Origin: Neptunicella sp048268085
Lineage (GTDB): Bacteria > Pseudomonadota > Gammaproteobacteria > Enterobacterales > Alteromonadaceae
DNA length: 64,000 nt
NCBI RefSeq assembly: GCF_048268085.1
Contig: NZ_JBLWWF010000003.1
Location: 124,001-188,000 of the forward strand
Reading direction: 5' to 3'
Positions 34,466 through 42,823 of this stretch are shown here, piece after piece. Position numbers and translations under genes: made by a program. How positions within the stretch are numbered: position 1 is the stretch's first letter; every line of letters starts with the position of its first letter. The notes under the pieces were generated by a model. It worked only from the letters and a program-made list of their open reading frames with translations, had not been told where the DNA came from and did not search any database.

Positions 34466-35407
34466 TTATTTACCGATAAACTCCAAATCGTCTTCGCTAA
34501 GTGTTTCGAGCGCATAATTGTGTAGTTTGGAACGGGAACCCTCGCCTTGGGCCTTGGGAGGGTAATAGGGATTTTTCAAATCAGGACATTCTTTATAGAC
34601 ATCATCTAGCGCCGCTCTAATTTCACTGAGCATTTTATCCAGATTGGAACTGAAATCGGGGCGCTTACGGATAGTGTGTCCTAACTCTATCAGTCTGTAA
34701 AAGTAACGATTAGCCAACTCGAGTAATTCTACGGGGAGATTTTTATTGTGATTAAGCGCGGCGTTGTCATATTTCAAACAGTAGTCGAGCAATGCAATAT
34801 AAAAACAAAATGGCTTATTGGATAGTTGCACGGTGCGGTGATCAACACTATTCGACAAGGTACGCTCATGCAAATTAATCATTAGCTTGGGTTTAGGTTG
34901 AGCCATCTCTTCACTTGGAGTCGTCTTTTTACCCCACGCTCGAAGTTGTTGCCGAGACAAGAAAACCAATAACAAACTAGCCAGTAGTGGATATACAGAC
35001 AAACTGTTAAAAATCGAGAAAGGTAAAATTAGTAACTGAATGTCCGTTTGGCTTTGTGGTGTTACCAGTTTTTTTATACTGAGTTGTCCCGTAGGTAGTT
35101 GATCCGTGACATTAATACCTTGTATTGATTGAACTCTGACGGGAATGTTCTGTTCGATAGCCTGTTGATTGAGGTCGTGCATATAGCTTTGTACAGACGG
35201 TTTATTGGCGACTTGTTTCATTGTGCTATTGGCTAACTGTAACCAGGGCAAATCAAGGGCGATACGTTGTTGCAGATTTAGACTCACCCATTGCGAATAA
35301 TGTTGGTAGCGCACATACGAGGATAATGAAAAAGTAATTTGGAATGCCAGAAAACTAATGATCAAAGCGCAGGTAAAACGTAAATAATATCGTTTAATGG
35401 GCTGCAT
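34466..35407 (-). CDS. Unrecognised membrane protein with a cytoplasmic, possibly winged-helix, domain
   Basis: I do not recognise a named family. The 313 residues have a membrane helix at about 10-30, a periplasmic loop of about 100 residues, a second helix at about 128-150, and a soluble cytoplasmic part from about 155 to the end. The cytoplasmic part contains MINLHERTLSNSVDHRTVQLSNKPFCFYIALLDYC and LDKMLSEIRAALDDVY, whose pattern recalls an OmpR-like winged helix, and ends with GEGSRSKLHNYALETLSEDDLEFIGK. That reading is tentative. It overlaps the upstream periplasmic-binding-like gene by 14 bases, so the two are probably one functional unit, possibly a membrane regulator and its sensor. 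Confidence 0.75.
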   Translation of the reverse strand: MQPIKRYYLRFTCALIISFLAFQITFSLSSYVRYQHYSQWVSLNLQQRIALDLPWLQLANSTMKQVANKPSVQSYMHDLNQQAIEQNIPVRVQSIQGINVTDQLPTGQLSIKKLVTPQSQTDIQLLILPFSIFNSLSVYPLLASLLLVFLSRQQLRAWGKKTTPSEEMAQPKPKLMINLHERTLSNSVDHRTVQLSNKPFCFYIALLDYCLKYDNAALNHNKNLPVELLELANRYFYRLIELGHTIRKRPDFSSNLDKMLSEIRAALDDVYKECPDLKNPYYPPKAQGEGSRSKLHNYALETLSEDDLEFIGK

Positions 35408-36227
35408 TAGCGTTCCCCTTGCACTGCGGAACTAACTGTAACTGACTGAAATAACTGTGGCTCTGTTGATGTGCTAACTCAAGCAACACTTGCTGAACCG
35501 CGCAGTACAGATCAATATTTTTAGTTTCCATTTTCATATACCACTTGGAGCCTTTAATTGTCTCGTCAATGGGGGTGATATAGTTTTTTAATAAGATTGA
35601 TTCATCATTCTTCTGCCAGTAACTGGAAATAATATCGACCTGTCCGGAAGTGAGTAAATGCCTTAACTCTGAATGGGAGTTAGCATAAGTAATACGCATA
35701 TTATCTGGTGATAAATTAAGTGATTTGAGCATTCTAATCGGGATGATATGCCCGGATCGACTAGTGGGATAATCCACAAGACCTAGATGTTTGCCGAGTA
35801 AATATTCCTTGGTAATTTGAGGTTTTTCACGCATCGCGATCAAATAAGCGGAATAATCTGGATAAGAGGCAACTTCCTCATAACCGTAGGTTGATTCAGC
35901 CTTAATAGCATCCATCATATTTTGTTTAACTTGCGCCAAATCGGCAATGCCTTTACCCACAAATTGTAATACTTGATTATCACCACTATCCCAGTAAACC
36001 GTGACCTGGCCGAATTGTTTAGATACAACAGGATTGTCACATAATGCAGGTGCAAGTTTTTTAGCCGCAAACTCCGCATTAATATAAACCGCAAATTCAC
36101 GTTGATTACTTGTACTTTGGGTAGTGCAAGTGGCGAAGTGCTGAATGATTGATTTAAAACTGGGATCAGAATCAGTTTGATTGATACTTCCTGCACACCA
36201 CACCATGATCAATAGCACGAATCCCAT
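35394..36227 (-). CDS. Periplasmic-binding-protein-like protein, possible sensor
   Basis: About 277 residues with a hydrophobic N-terminus (GFVLLIMVWCAG) and a type II binding-protein-like fold. The stretch LLGKHLGLVDYPTSRSGHIIPIRMLKSLNL followed by SELRHLLTSGQVDIISSYW resembles the second half of PhnD-type solute receptors. The start is uncertain: the ATG at 36227 has no good ribosome site and the frame stays open upstream (TELIPIAHLLYSKTSILV in front), so the true start may be a rare codon further up. It overlaps the membrane-protein gene by 14 bases and is divergent from the TonB receptor gene. No transporter permease or ATPase is nearby, which argues for sensing rather than uptake. Confidence 0.75.
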   Translation of the reverse strand: MGFVLLIMVWCAGSINQTDSDPSFKSIIQHFATCTTQSTSNQREFAVYINAEFAAKKLAPALCDNPVVSKQFGQVTVYWDSGDNQVLQFVGKGIADLAQVKQNMMDAIKAESTYGYEEVASYPDYSAYLIAMREKPQITKEYLLGKHLGLVDYPTSRSGHIIPIRMLKSLNLSPDNMRITYANSHSELRHLLTSGQVDIISSYWQKNDESILLKNYITPIDETIKGSKWYMKMETKNIDLYCAVQQVLLELAHQQSHSYFSQLQLVPQCKGNANAAH

Positions 36228-36588
36228 GACTAAAATTGAGGTTTTGGAATACAGTAAATGAGCGATGGGAATTAGTTCCGTTCTGATACTTAAGTAAGAA
36301 TAGCTATTTGAACAATTAAACTTACTTATTGCAATAGGTAATCTTATTTGAGTCGCGTAAGATATTGATATTAAACATATATTAACAAGAAGTTATGAAT
36401 ATTATTAAGGCCTTCCTGTTTTTCTTGAAGAGCGCAAGATTTACCAAGCAGAATTAAAGTACGTGAACAGAAAATGTACTATTATTTTAGGTGTTTTGTT
36501 TTATTTAGCTGTAAATAATTAACGAAATATATCTGTAATAAATAAACTATAAAGTCGTAAAGACACACTCAACACTTAGGAAGACAAC
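36228..36588. other. Divergent intergenic region ahead of the TonB receptor
   Basis: 361 AT-rich bases between the sensor-like gene (minus) and the TonB receptor gene (plus). The first ~120 bases remain an open frame on the minus strand and may encode the true N-terminus of the sensor-like protein. No palindromic operator or convincing promoter could be fixed by eye. Confidence 0.5.
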
Positions 36589-39500
36589 ATGATACACAAG
36601 TCAAAACTAACGCGTATTGCTGCGGCAATTGCCTTGTCAGTAGCAATGGGCACGAGTAATACGGTTTTTGCTGCTGATACTACATCATCAGTACGCGGAA
36701 CTATTTTAGGTCCTAACGGCCAACCTGCTGCAAATACCAAAATTATACTTATTCATCAGCCTTCAGGAACGGTTACAGAAGTAACAACTAACGAAACCGG
36801 GGCCTTTAGTGCAGCAGGTTTACGTGTCGGTGGACCTTACCAAGTCGTTATCGATTCTGATAAATATCAAGATCAAACTAAAGAAAACGTATTCCTGCAA
36901 TTAGGCCAAACCATGCGTCTGAATGAGCAACTGGGCAATGCTGAGAATATGGAAAATATTACCGTAACTGGTAGTGCTGGCGCGTTTTCTATTAATTCTG
37001 GTAGCGCAAGTGTGTTTGGTGCAGATTCAATTGCCAATAGCCCTTCGTTTGATCGTGATTTAAAAGACGTATTGCGTCAAAATCCGTTGGCTACTTCCCT
37101 AGGTGGCGACGATAATGCCTTCTCGGTTGCTGGTTCTAACCCACGTTTTAATAGTCTTAATGTGGATGGTGTTGGCCTTAACGATGATTTCGGCCTTAAC
37201 GGTAATGGTTACCCCACTCAACGTTCACCGATTTCACTTGATGCGATTGATCAAATCTCTATTGATACCAATCCTTATGACGCTAAGTTTGGTGGTTTTA
37301 GTGGCGCTCGTATTAATGCGGTCACCAAGTCAGGTACCAATGAATTTCATGGTGGAGTTTTCTATGATAAAACTTCCGACAGTTGGGCGGGTGACTACGA
37401 CACTAATAGCTCAAAAGACAATGAGGTTAAAGGCGTTAAGAGTGATACTTGGGGCGCTCATTTAGGTGGCCCGATCATCAAAGATAAATTGTTTTTCTTT
37501 GCCAACTATGAGTCTTTCGAAAAACCTATTATTTCAAATTATGGGCCTGAAGGTAGTGGAACGCCTTTAACAACTGATTTTACCGTTGAGCAATTAAATC
37601 AAGTCGCGCAGATTGCTAAAGATCGCTATGGCATTGATGATATTGGTGGTTGGGAAGGTAGTCCAAAAGAAGAAGATGAAAAAATCCTACTTAAACTAGA
37701 TTGGAATATTAATGATGACCATCGTGCATCGTTTACATTCAACCGTGATGAAAGTAATGATCTTCGTAACCTTACTAGCAGCAGCAGTACCTTAAATACG
37801 TCGACCAACTGGTATAATTATCAACAGAATATGGATTCCTATGCAATGCATCTTTATTCTGACTGGAACAACGATTTCTCTACCGAGTTTGCCGTTTCCT
37901 ATAAAGATGTTGAATCCATTTCCGGTGTTGCCACTCGCGATTTTGGTAAAGTGTCTATTGACCGCGCTCTGACTTTTGGGCCAGATAATTATCGTCATGC
38001 CAATGCGTTGGAAACTAAAACGTGGCGTGCCAATTTAGACGGTGAATATTTATTGGGTGACCATAAGTTGGGCTTTGGTTTCCAATATGAAAGAAATGAT
38101 ATCTTTAACATGTTCGCCGAAGCGACATTAGGTAGCTGGACATTTGATAGCATTGAAGATTTTGCTGCGGGTAACGGTGAGCTTTTCTACGGTAATGCGC
38201 CTTCTAACAATCAAGAAGATACCGCTGCCTCTTTGGTAATGGGAACTTATTCTCTTTATATGCAGGATGATTGGGCGCTTAGTTCCGACATCGACTTGTC
38301 TTATGGTCTACGCTATGAACGGATCTTTTCTAAAGATAAGCCTGGATACAATCCGCAATTCGTAAATCGTTATGGTTATGATAACCAAGAAAATCTGGAC
38401 GGTAACGATATTTGGTTACCTCGAGTGGGTATTACTTGGTATGCTAATGATGCATTGACCGTACATGGTGGTGTGGGTCTATTTAGTGGTGGTAAGCCCA
38501 ATGTGTGGATTTCCAACTCTTATAGTAAAAGTGGTATTAATTACGTAACCAACACCAAATCTTATGAAGATGTAACGTCTCTTGTCGTACCACAAGATAT
38601 GAAAGACTCATTAGCAAATGTTACTGCTGATGGTGAAACGGATGTTATTGACTCTAATTTCACTCAACCTTCTGAATGGCGTTACAGTGTAGGCTTTGAT
38701 TATCAGTTTGATATTCCGAGCTTTGGCGACCAATGGAAATGGTCTGCTGAATACATCTATGTGGATAAGCAAGATTCTTTAGCGTGGCGTGATCTAAATC
38801 GTAAACCTAGCGGTGAAACGACACTTGATGGTCGCATTATTTATGAGCCAGTCGATGCCACTAGTTCTGACCATTACGATATATTGTTAACAAATGCAGA
38901 TAAGGATGGTCATTCCAACGTTATTACCACTAGCTTAAGTAAAGATTGGGATAGCGGTTTTAGCATGACAGTATCTTATACCAATCAGGATGTGATTGAT
39001 GGTAATACAGGTACTAGTTCACAAGCGGCATCTAACTATAAATATGATGTAGTTGAAAACCGTAATGTGGATTTACTGGGTACCGGTAACTACGAAATAA
39101 AACATAGCTTGAAGTTGGCCTTAGGTTACACTCAGGAATTCTTCGATGGTTACGCAACTCGTATGAATTTATTCTATGAGCGCCGTTCTGGACGTCCTTA
39201 TGGTTGGGTAATGGGAACTTATCGCAACGGTTATTTAGGCGATCAGGATTACTTGTCTAAATACAATGCATATACTCCGTATATTCCTTCAGGTGCCGAT
39301 GATCCAAACGTTGTATATGACGGTATAACTTATCAGGAATTTATGGATGACTATGTTATTCCTGCTGGTCTAGAAGGTTATGCTGGTGGTTACGTTCCGA
39401 AAAATGCATCAGTACGTCCTTGGGTGACGACGATGGATTTCTCAATTCAGCAAGATATCCCTGGTTTCATGGACGGTGATAAGGGTACATTAACTTTCAC

Positions 39501-39735
39501 CATTAAAAACCTGGCTAACCTGTTAAACAAAGATTGGGGCCATGTTTATAATCCAACTGATGGCGATTACAACAAAGAATTCGCTAACGCTGATTGGAAT
39601 GAAAATGGTCAAATCGAATACAGCGCTAACAGCCGTTCTAAGATTGGACCAACTGACGCTGACGTTAGTTCTTACAAAATCGAAGGTGACGAGTCTGTTT
39701 GGTATATCAAAGTAGGTGTTAGATACACTTTCTAA
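36589..39735 (+). CDS. TonB-dependent receptor, Oar-like, with carboxypeptidase-regulatory-like domain
   Basis: A 1048-residue outer-membrane receptor. A signal peptide (residues 1-28, ending VFA) is followed by a beta-sandwich carboxypeptidase-regulatory-like domain (about 33-115: SVRGTILGPNGQPAANTKI, GAFSAAGLRVGGPYQVVI), a plug domain (about 120-260: DVLRQNPLATSLGGDDNAFSVAG, NAVTKSG) and a long beta-barrel ending in WYIKVGVRYTF with terminal aromatic residue. This layout matches the Oar family, used for uptake of large substrates. A GGAAG site precedes the ATG. Cargo is unknown; neighbours suggest nucleic acid breakdown products or the substrate of the secreted phosphatase-type enzyme downstream. 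Confidence 0.92.
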   Translation: MIHKSKLTRIAAAIALSVAMGTSNTVFAADTTSSVRGTILGPNGQPAANTKIILIHQPSGTVTEVTTNETGAFSAAGLRVGGPYQVVIDSDKYQDQTKENVFLQLGQTMRLNEQLGNAENMENITVTGSAGAFSINSGSASVFGADSIANSPSFDRDLKDVLRQNPLATSLGGDDNAFSVAGSNPRFNSLNVDGVGLNDDFGLNGNGYPTQRSPISLDAIDQISIDTNPYDAKFGGFSGARINAVTKSGTNEFHGGVFYDKTSDSWAGDYDTNSSKDNEVKGVKSDTWGAHLGGPIIKDKLFFFANYESFEKPIISNYGPEGSGTPLTTDFTVEQLNQVAQIAKDRYGIDDIGGWEGSPKEEDEKILLKLDWNINDDHRASFTFNRDESNDLRNLTSSSSTLNTSTNWYNYQQNMDSYAMHLYSDWNNDFSTEFAVSYKDVESISGVATRDFGKVSIDRALTFGPDNYRHANALETKTWRANLDGEYLLGDHKLGFGFQYERNDIFNMFAEATLGSWTFDSIEDFAAGNGELFYGNAPSNNQEDTAASLVMGTYSLYMQDDWALSSDIDLSYGLRYERIFSKDKPGYNPQFVNRYGYDNQENLDGNDIWLPRVGITWYANDALTVHGGVGLFSGGKPNVWISNSYSKSGINYVTNTKSYEDVTSLVVPQDMKDSLANVTADGETDVIDSNFTQPSEWRYSVGFDYQFDIPSFGDQWKWSAEYIYVDKQDSLAWRDLNRKPSGETTLDGRIIYEPVDATSSDHYDILLTNADKDGHSNVITTSLSKDWDSGFSMTVSYTNQDVIDGNTGTSSQAASNYKYDVVENRNVDLLGTGNYEIKHSLKLALGYTQEFFDGYATRMNLFYERRSGRPYGWVMGTYRNGYLGDQDYLSKYNAYTPYIPSGADDPNVVYDGITYQEFMDDYVIPAGLEGYAGGYVPKNASVRPWVTTMDFSIQQDIPGFMDGDKGTLTFTIKNLANLLNKDWGHVYNPTDGDYNKEFANADWNENGQIEYSANSRSKIGPTDADVSSYKIEGDESVWYIKVGVRYTF

Positions 39736-39760
39736 TGTAATCTTAATCTCTTGTTTTAAA

Positions 39761-39783
39761 AGCCGGCAATCGCCGGCTTTTTA
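39761..39783 (+). terminator. Intrinsic terminator after the TonB receptor gene
   Basis: AGCCGGC (39761-39767) and GCCGGCT (39772-39778) pair across a 4-base loop, then T-rich TTTTTATTT. Confidence 0.85.
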
Positions 39784-39849
39784 TTTTAGAGTAGGGAATA
39801 TTGTTAACCTATATTCAATGATTAATATTGTTTAAGAATCCGAGAAATC

Positions 39850-41025
39850 ATGATGAGAAAATTATTATTCGTTTGGGGATGCTTAATGCTATCAAGCAAT
39901 GCGCTGGCGGTTATATCATTAAAAGTGGCAACGTTTAATGTCAGTATGGAGGCCACCAATTATGTTGAGCGTGGTCAGGCGGTCTCTGGAAATGAATTAT
40001 TTGAATTGCTAGCTAGTGGTAACAATCAGCAAATCAAGAATATAGCAGCGATTATTCAACGAGTCAGACCAGATATTATTTTGCTGAATGAGTTTGATTA
40101 CACGCCGGATCCGGATAAAGGCGTCAAAGCTTTTATTCACAACTACCTTAATATTGCCCAGCCAGGATCCGAGTCAATTGATTATCCCTATTTTTATGTA
40201 GCACCCGTGAATACCGGGGTCGATAGTGGGGGCGATCTGGATCGTGATGGCAAAAAAACGGGCGTTAAAGGTGATGCATTTGGCTTTGGCTTTTACCCCG
40301 GGCATTTCGGTATGGTATTACTGAGTCGTTATCCGATAGATAAAACAGCGGTACGTACTTTTCAACATTTCTTATGGAAAGACATGCCTGATAATTTGAT
40401 GGTCAAAACCGTTGATGCCGAGGGACAGCCTTGGTATTTGCCGGAAACCCAGAAAATCATGCGGTTATCGTCTAAATCCCATTGGGATATACCGGTAAAG
40501 ATTGAGGGGCAAACGGTTCACATTTTAGCCAGTCATCCCACTCCGCCGGTATTTGACGGGCCTGAAGATCGTAATGGTAAACGTAATCATGATGAAGTAC
40601 GTTTCTGGGTGGACTATTTAGGTAGCAAATATGACCCAGCCTATATCTATGACGATAACGGTCATAAGGGCGGTTTCAAAGGTCAACGTTTTGTATTGTT
40701 GGGCGATATGAATTCATCTTTACCGGAAGGCGATTCCCATAAAGGGGCGATTGCAAGCTTATTAACCCATCCTAAAGTGAATGGTCGGGCAATACCTCAC
40801 AGCCAAGGTGGTCAGCAACATACACCGGATAATCCGTTGGCGAGTACTCATACTGCTGGATGGCGTATGCGAGCTGATTACGTTTTACCTTCCGAACAAG
40901 GCCTTAAAGTAATCGATAGTGGTATTTTTTGGCCAGTCACTGATGATCCGGATTACGACTTAATTAAAGATCGTAATAGTTCGTCGGATCATCGTTTGGT
41001 TTGGCTAGATTTGGAAATTAAATAA
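39850..41025 (+). CDS. Secreted endonuclease/exonuclease/phosphatase family enzyme
   Basis: An exported metal-dependent phosphoesterase of 391 residues with signal peptide MMRKLLFVWGCLMLSSNALA. Active-site elements of the family are ATFNVSM, LLNEFDY (catalytic Glu), GDMNSS and SSDHRLVWLDLEI (catalytic His). Residues about 125-140 (DSGGDLDRDGKKTG) form an EF-hand-like calcium loop. Substrates in this family range from DNA and phospholipids to inositol phosphates, so the name stays general. It lies after the Oar-like receptor's terminator and before argR, and could release phosphate or nucleosides outside the cell. Confidence 0.9.
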   Translation: MMRKLLFVWGCLMLSSNALAVISLKVATFNVSMEATNYVERGQAVSGNELFELLASGNNQQIKNIAAIIQRVRPDIILLNEFDYTPDPDKGVKAFIHNYLNIAQPGSESIDYPYFYVAPVNTGVDSGGDLDRDGKKTGVKGDAFGFGFYPGHFGMVLLSRYPIDKTAVRTFQHFLWKDMPDNLMVKTVDAEGQPWYLPETQKIMRLSSKSHWDIPVKIEGQTVHILASHPTPPVFDGPEDRNGKRNHDEVRFWVDYLGSKYDPAYIYDDNGHKGGFKGQRFVLLGDMNSSLPEGDSHKGAIASLLTHPKVNGRAIPHSQGGQQHTPDNPLASTHTAGWRMRADYVLPSEQGLKVIDSGIFWPVTDDPDYDLIKDRNSSSDHRLVWLDLEIK

Positions 41026-41117
41026 ATTTACGCCGTGCATACCCAAAATCATTGGAATTGCACGGCAGCGGCAACTGAATGCAGTTAACAAACCTACAGT
41101 ATCAAGGATGAAGGGAA

Positions 41118-41579
41118 TTAAACGTTATCAAACAGGCCTTCAACCAGTTTAAGTGTCGCTTCAATATTGGTGACATCAGCCGGGGCGATAAAAATGGTAT
41201 CGTCACCGGCAATAGTACCTAATACCCCATCGGCCGGGCTGAGGGAATCTAATAAACGGGCAATCAGTTGGGCCGCACCGGGACTGGTACGAATAATCAC
41301 CATCACATTATTGTGTACAATATCCAGCACAAGTTGTTTAAGCGGGCTTTTAGCGGTGGGCATCCCAAACTCAGGTGGTAAGCAGTAAACCATTTGTCCT
41401 TTGGCATTACGTGCTCGAACCGCGCCATATTTGCTTAATAGACGAGATATTTTGGACTGGCTAATGTTATCAAAGCCTAAGTCATTTAAAGCGGCGGCAA
41501 TTTCACCTTGAGAGCCAAATTTTTCGTCCTTTAATATTTCTTTAAAGGCTTTGATGACTTCGTCTTTAGGTTGCGACAT
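41118..41579 (-). CDS. argR: Arginine repressor
   Basis: Hexameric arginine-responsive repressor of 153 residues. The N-terminal winged helix reads KDEVIKAFKEILKDEKFGSQGEIAAALNDLGFDNISQSKISRLLSKYGAV, and the C-terminal arginine-binding domain contains SPGAAQLIARLLD and GTIAGDDTIFIA. It is divergent from mdh, an arrangement conserved across many gammaproteobacteria. ARG-box dyads in the 206-base spacer could not be identified with confidence. Confidence 0.96.
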   Translation of the reverse strand: MSQPKDEVIKAFKEILKDEKFGSQGEIAAALNDLGFDNISQSKISRLLSKYGAVRARNAKGQMVYCLPPEFGMPTAKSPLKQLVLDIVHNNVMVIIRTSPGAAQLIARLLDSLSPADGVLGTIAGDDTIFIAPADVTNIEATLKLVEGLFDNV

Positions 41580-41785
41580 TTATATTCCTTTCATTATTTT
41601 GTAGCCTATTCTGCACAAAGAGTTGAAATTTCGCAATTTGAACCTATTTACTTAACTAGCAAATTTAAAGTAAGTGTCATTACCTCTTTCACATACTTAA
41701 TCACTAATGTGCAAATATATTTAACTTTTCGTACGGTTGTAGTAACTTTGCAGCCCGCAAAATACTTGAATCACAGGAGAATACA

Positions 41786-42727
41786 ATGAAAGTCGTCGTT
41801 TTAGGTGCAGCTGGTGGTATCGGTCAGGCACTATCCCTTTTATTAAAAACCCAGCTTCCAGCGGGTACTGAATTGTCTTTATACGATGTTGCCCCTGTGG
41901 TACCGGGTGTAGCGGTTGATTTAAGCCATATCCCTACCGACGTTAAGGTTAAAGGTTATGGAAAAGATGATTTAGCGCAAGCGCTAGAAGGCGCTAGTAT
42001 CGTGCTTATTCCTGCTGGTGTACCTAGAAAGCCAGGTATGGATCGTTCAGATTTATTTAATATTAATGCCGGTATCGTAAAGAATTTAGTTGATGCTATT
42101 GCAGACAACTGCCCGGAAGCATGTACTTGTATTATTACCAATCCGGTTAACACTACCGTTGCGATTGCTGCGGAAGCATTAAAAGCTAAAGGTGTGTACA
42201 ACAAAAACAAATTGTTTGGTGTGACGACGTTGGATGTCATCCGTTCTGAAACTTTTGTTGCAGAATTAAAAGGTCTAAATGCGGCAAATGTGCACGTTCC
42301 TGTTATTGGCGGTCACTCTGGTACGACTATTTTACCTTTGCTATCTCAGGTAGAAGGTGTGAGCTTCACTGATGAAGAAGTGGCGAGCTTGACTCACCGT
42401 ATCCAGAATGCGGGTACTGAAGTGGTTGAAGCCAAAGCTGGTGGCGGATCGGCTACCTTGTCGATGGGCCAGGCAGCGGCACGTTTCTGTTTATCCTTAG
42501 TTGCCGCCATGAAAGGCGATAACGTGGTTGAATATACTTACGTACAAGTTGATGACTCCGATGATGCAGCATTTTTCTCCCATCCTGTGCGTTTAGGTGC
42601 TAACGGTGTAGAAGAGATTTTACCTTATGGTGAGCTAAGTGCTTACGAGCAAAAAGCCAAAGACGATATGTTGGAAGGATTACGCGGCGATATTAAAATC
42701 GGTGTGGAATTTGTAAACGGTAAATAA
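41786..42727 (+). CDS. mdh: Malate dehydrogenase
   Basis: NAD-dependent oxidation of malate in the TCA cycle. The 313 residues are the usual enterobacterial-type length. The N-terminal dinucleotide fold is VVVLGAAGGIGQALSLLL, with substrate arginines in IPAGVPRKPGMDRSDLF, NAD-site TNPVN and the catalytic histidine in VIGGHSGTTILPLL. CACAGGAG lies ahead of the ATG. It is divergent from argR and convergent with the GH3-SGNH gene, with a bidirectional terminator between. Confidence 0.97.
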   Translation: MKVVVLGAAGGIGQALSLLLKTQLPAGTELSLYDVAPVVPGVAVDLSHIPTDVKVKGYGKDDLAQALEGASIVLIPAGVPRKPGMDRSDLFNINAGIVKNLVDAIADNCPEACTCIITNPVNTTVAIAAEALKAKGVYNKNKLFGVTTLDVIRSETFVAELKGLNAANVHVPVIGGHSGTTILPLLSQVEGVSFTDEEVASLTHRIQNAGTEVVEAKAGGGSATLSMGQAAARFCLSLVAAMKGDNVVEYTYVQVDDSDDAAFFSHPVRLGANGVEEILPYGELSAYEQKAKDDMLEGLRGDIKIGVEFVNGK

Positions 42728-42764
42728 GTTATTGTTAAACAGGTTTAGCCTGTTTCAAACAAGT

Positions 42765-42793
42765 AAAAAACCAGCCTTGCGGCTGGTTTTTTT
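42765..42793. terminator. Bidirectional intrinsic terminator
   Basis: CCAGCC (42771-42776) and GGCTGG (42781-42786) with a 4-base loop, six A ahead and seven T behind, between mdh and the convergent GH3 gene. Confidence 0.9.
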
Positions 42794-42823
42794 ATGTCAA
42801 ATTGCTATTCAATTAGTTTGTTT

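Noticed and set aside
41120..41132. AAACGTTATCAAA resembling a LacI operator
   Set aside because: Covers the 3' end of argR coding sequence; far from any carbohydrate gene start on the right side.
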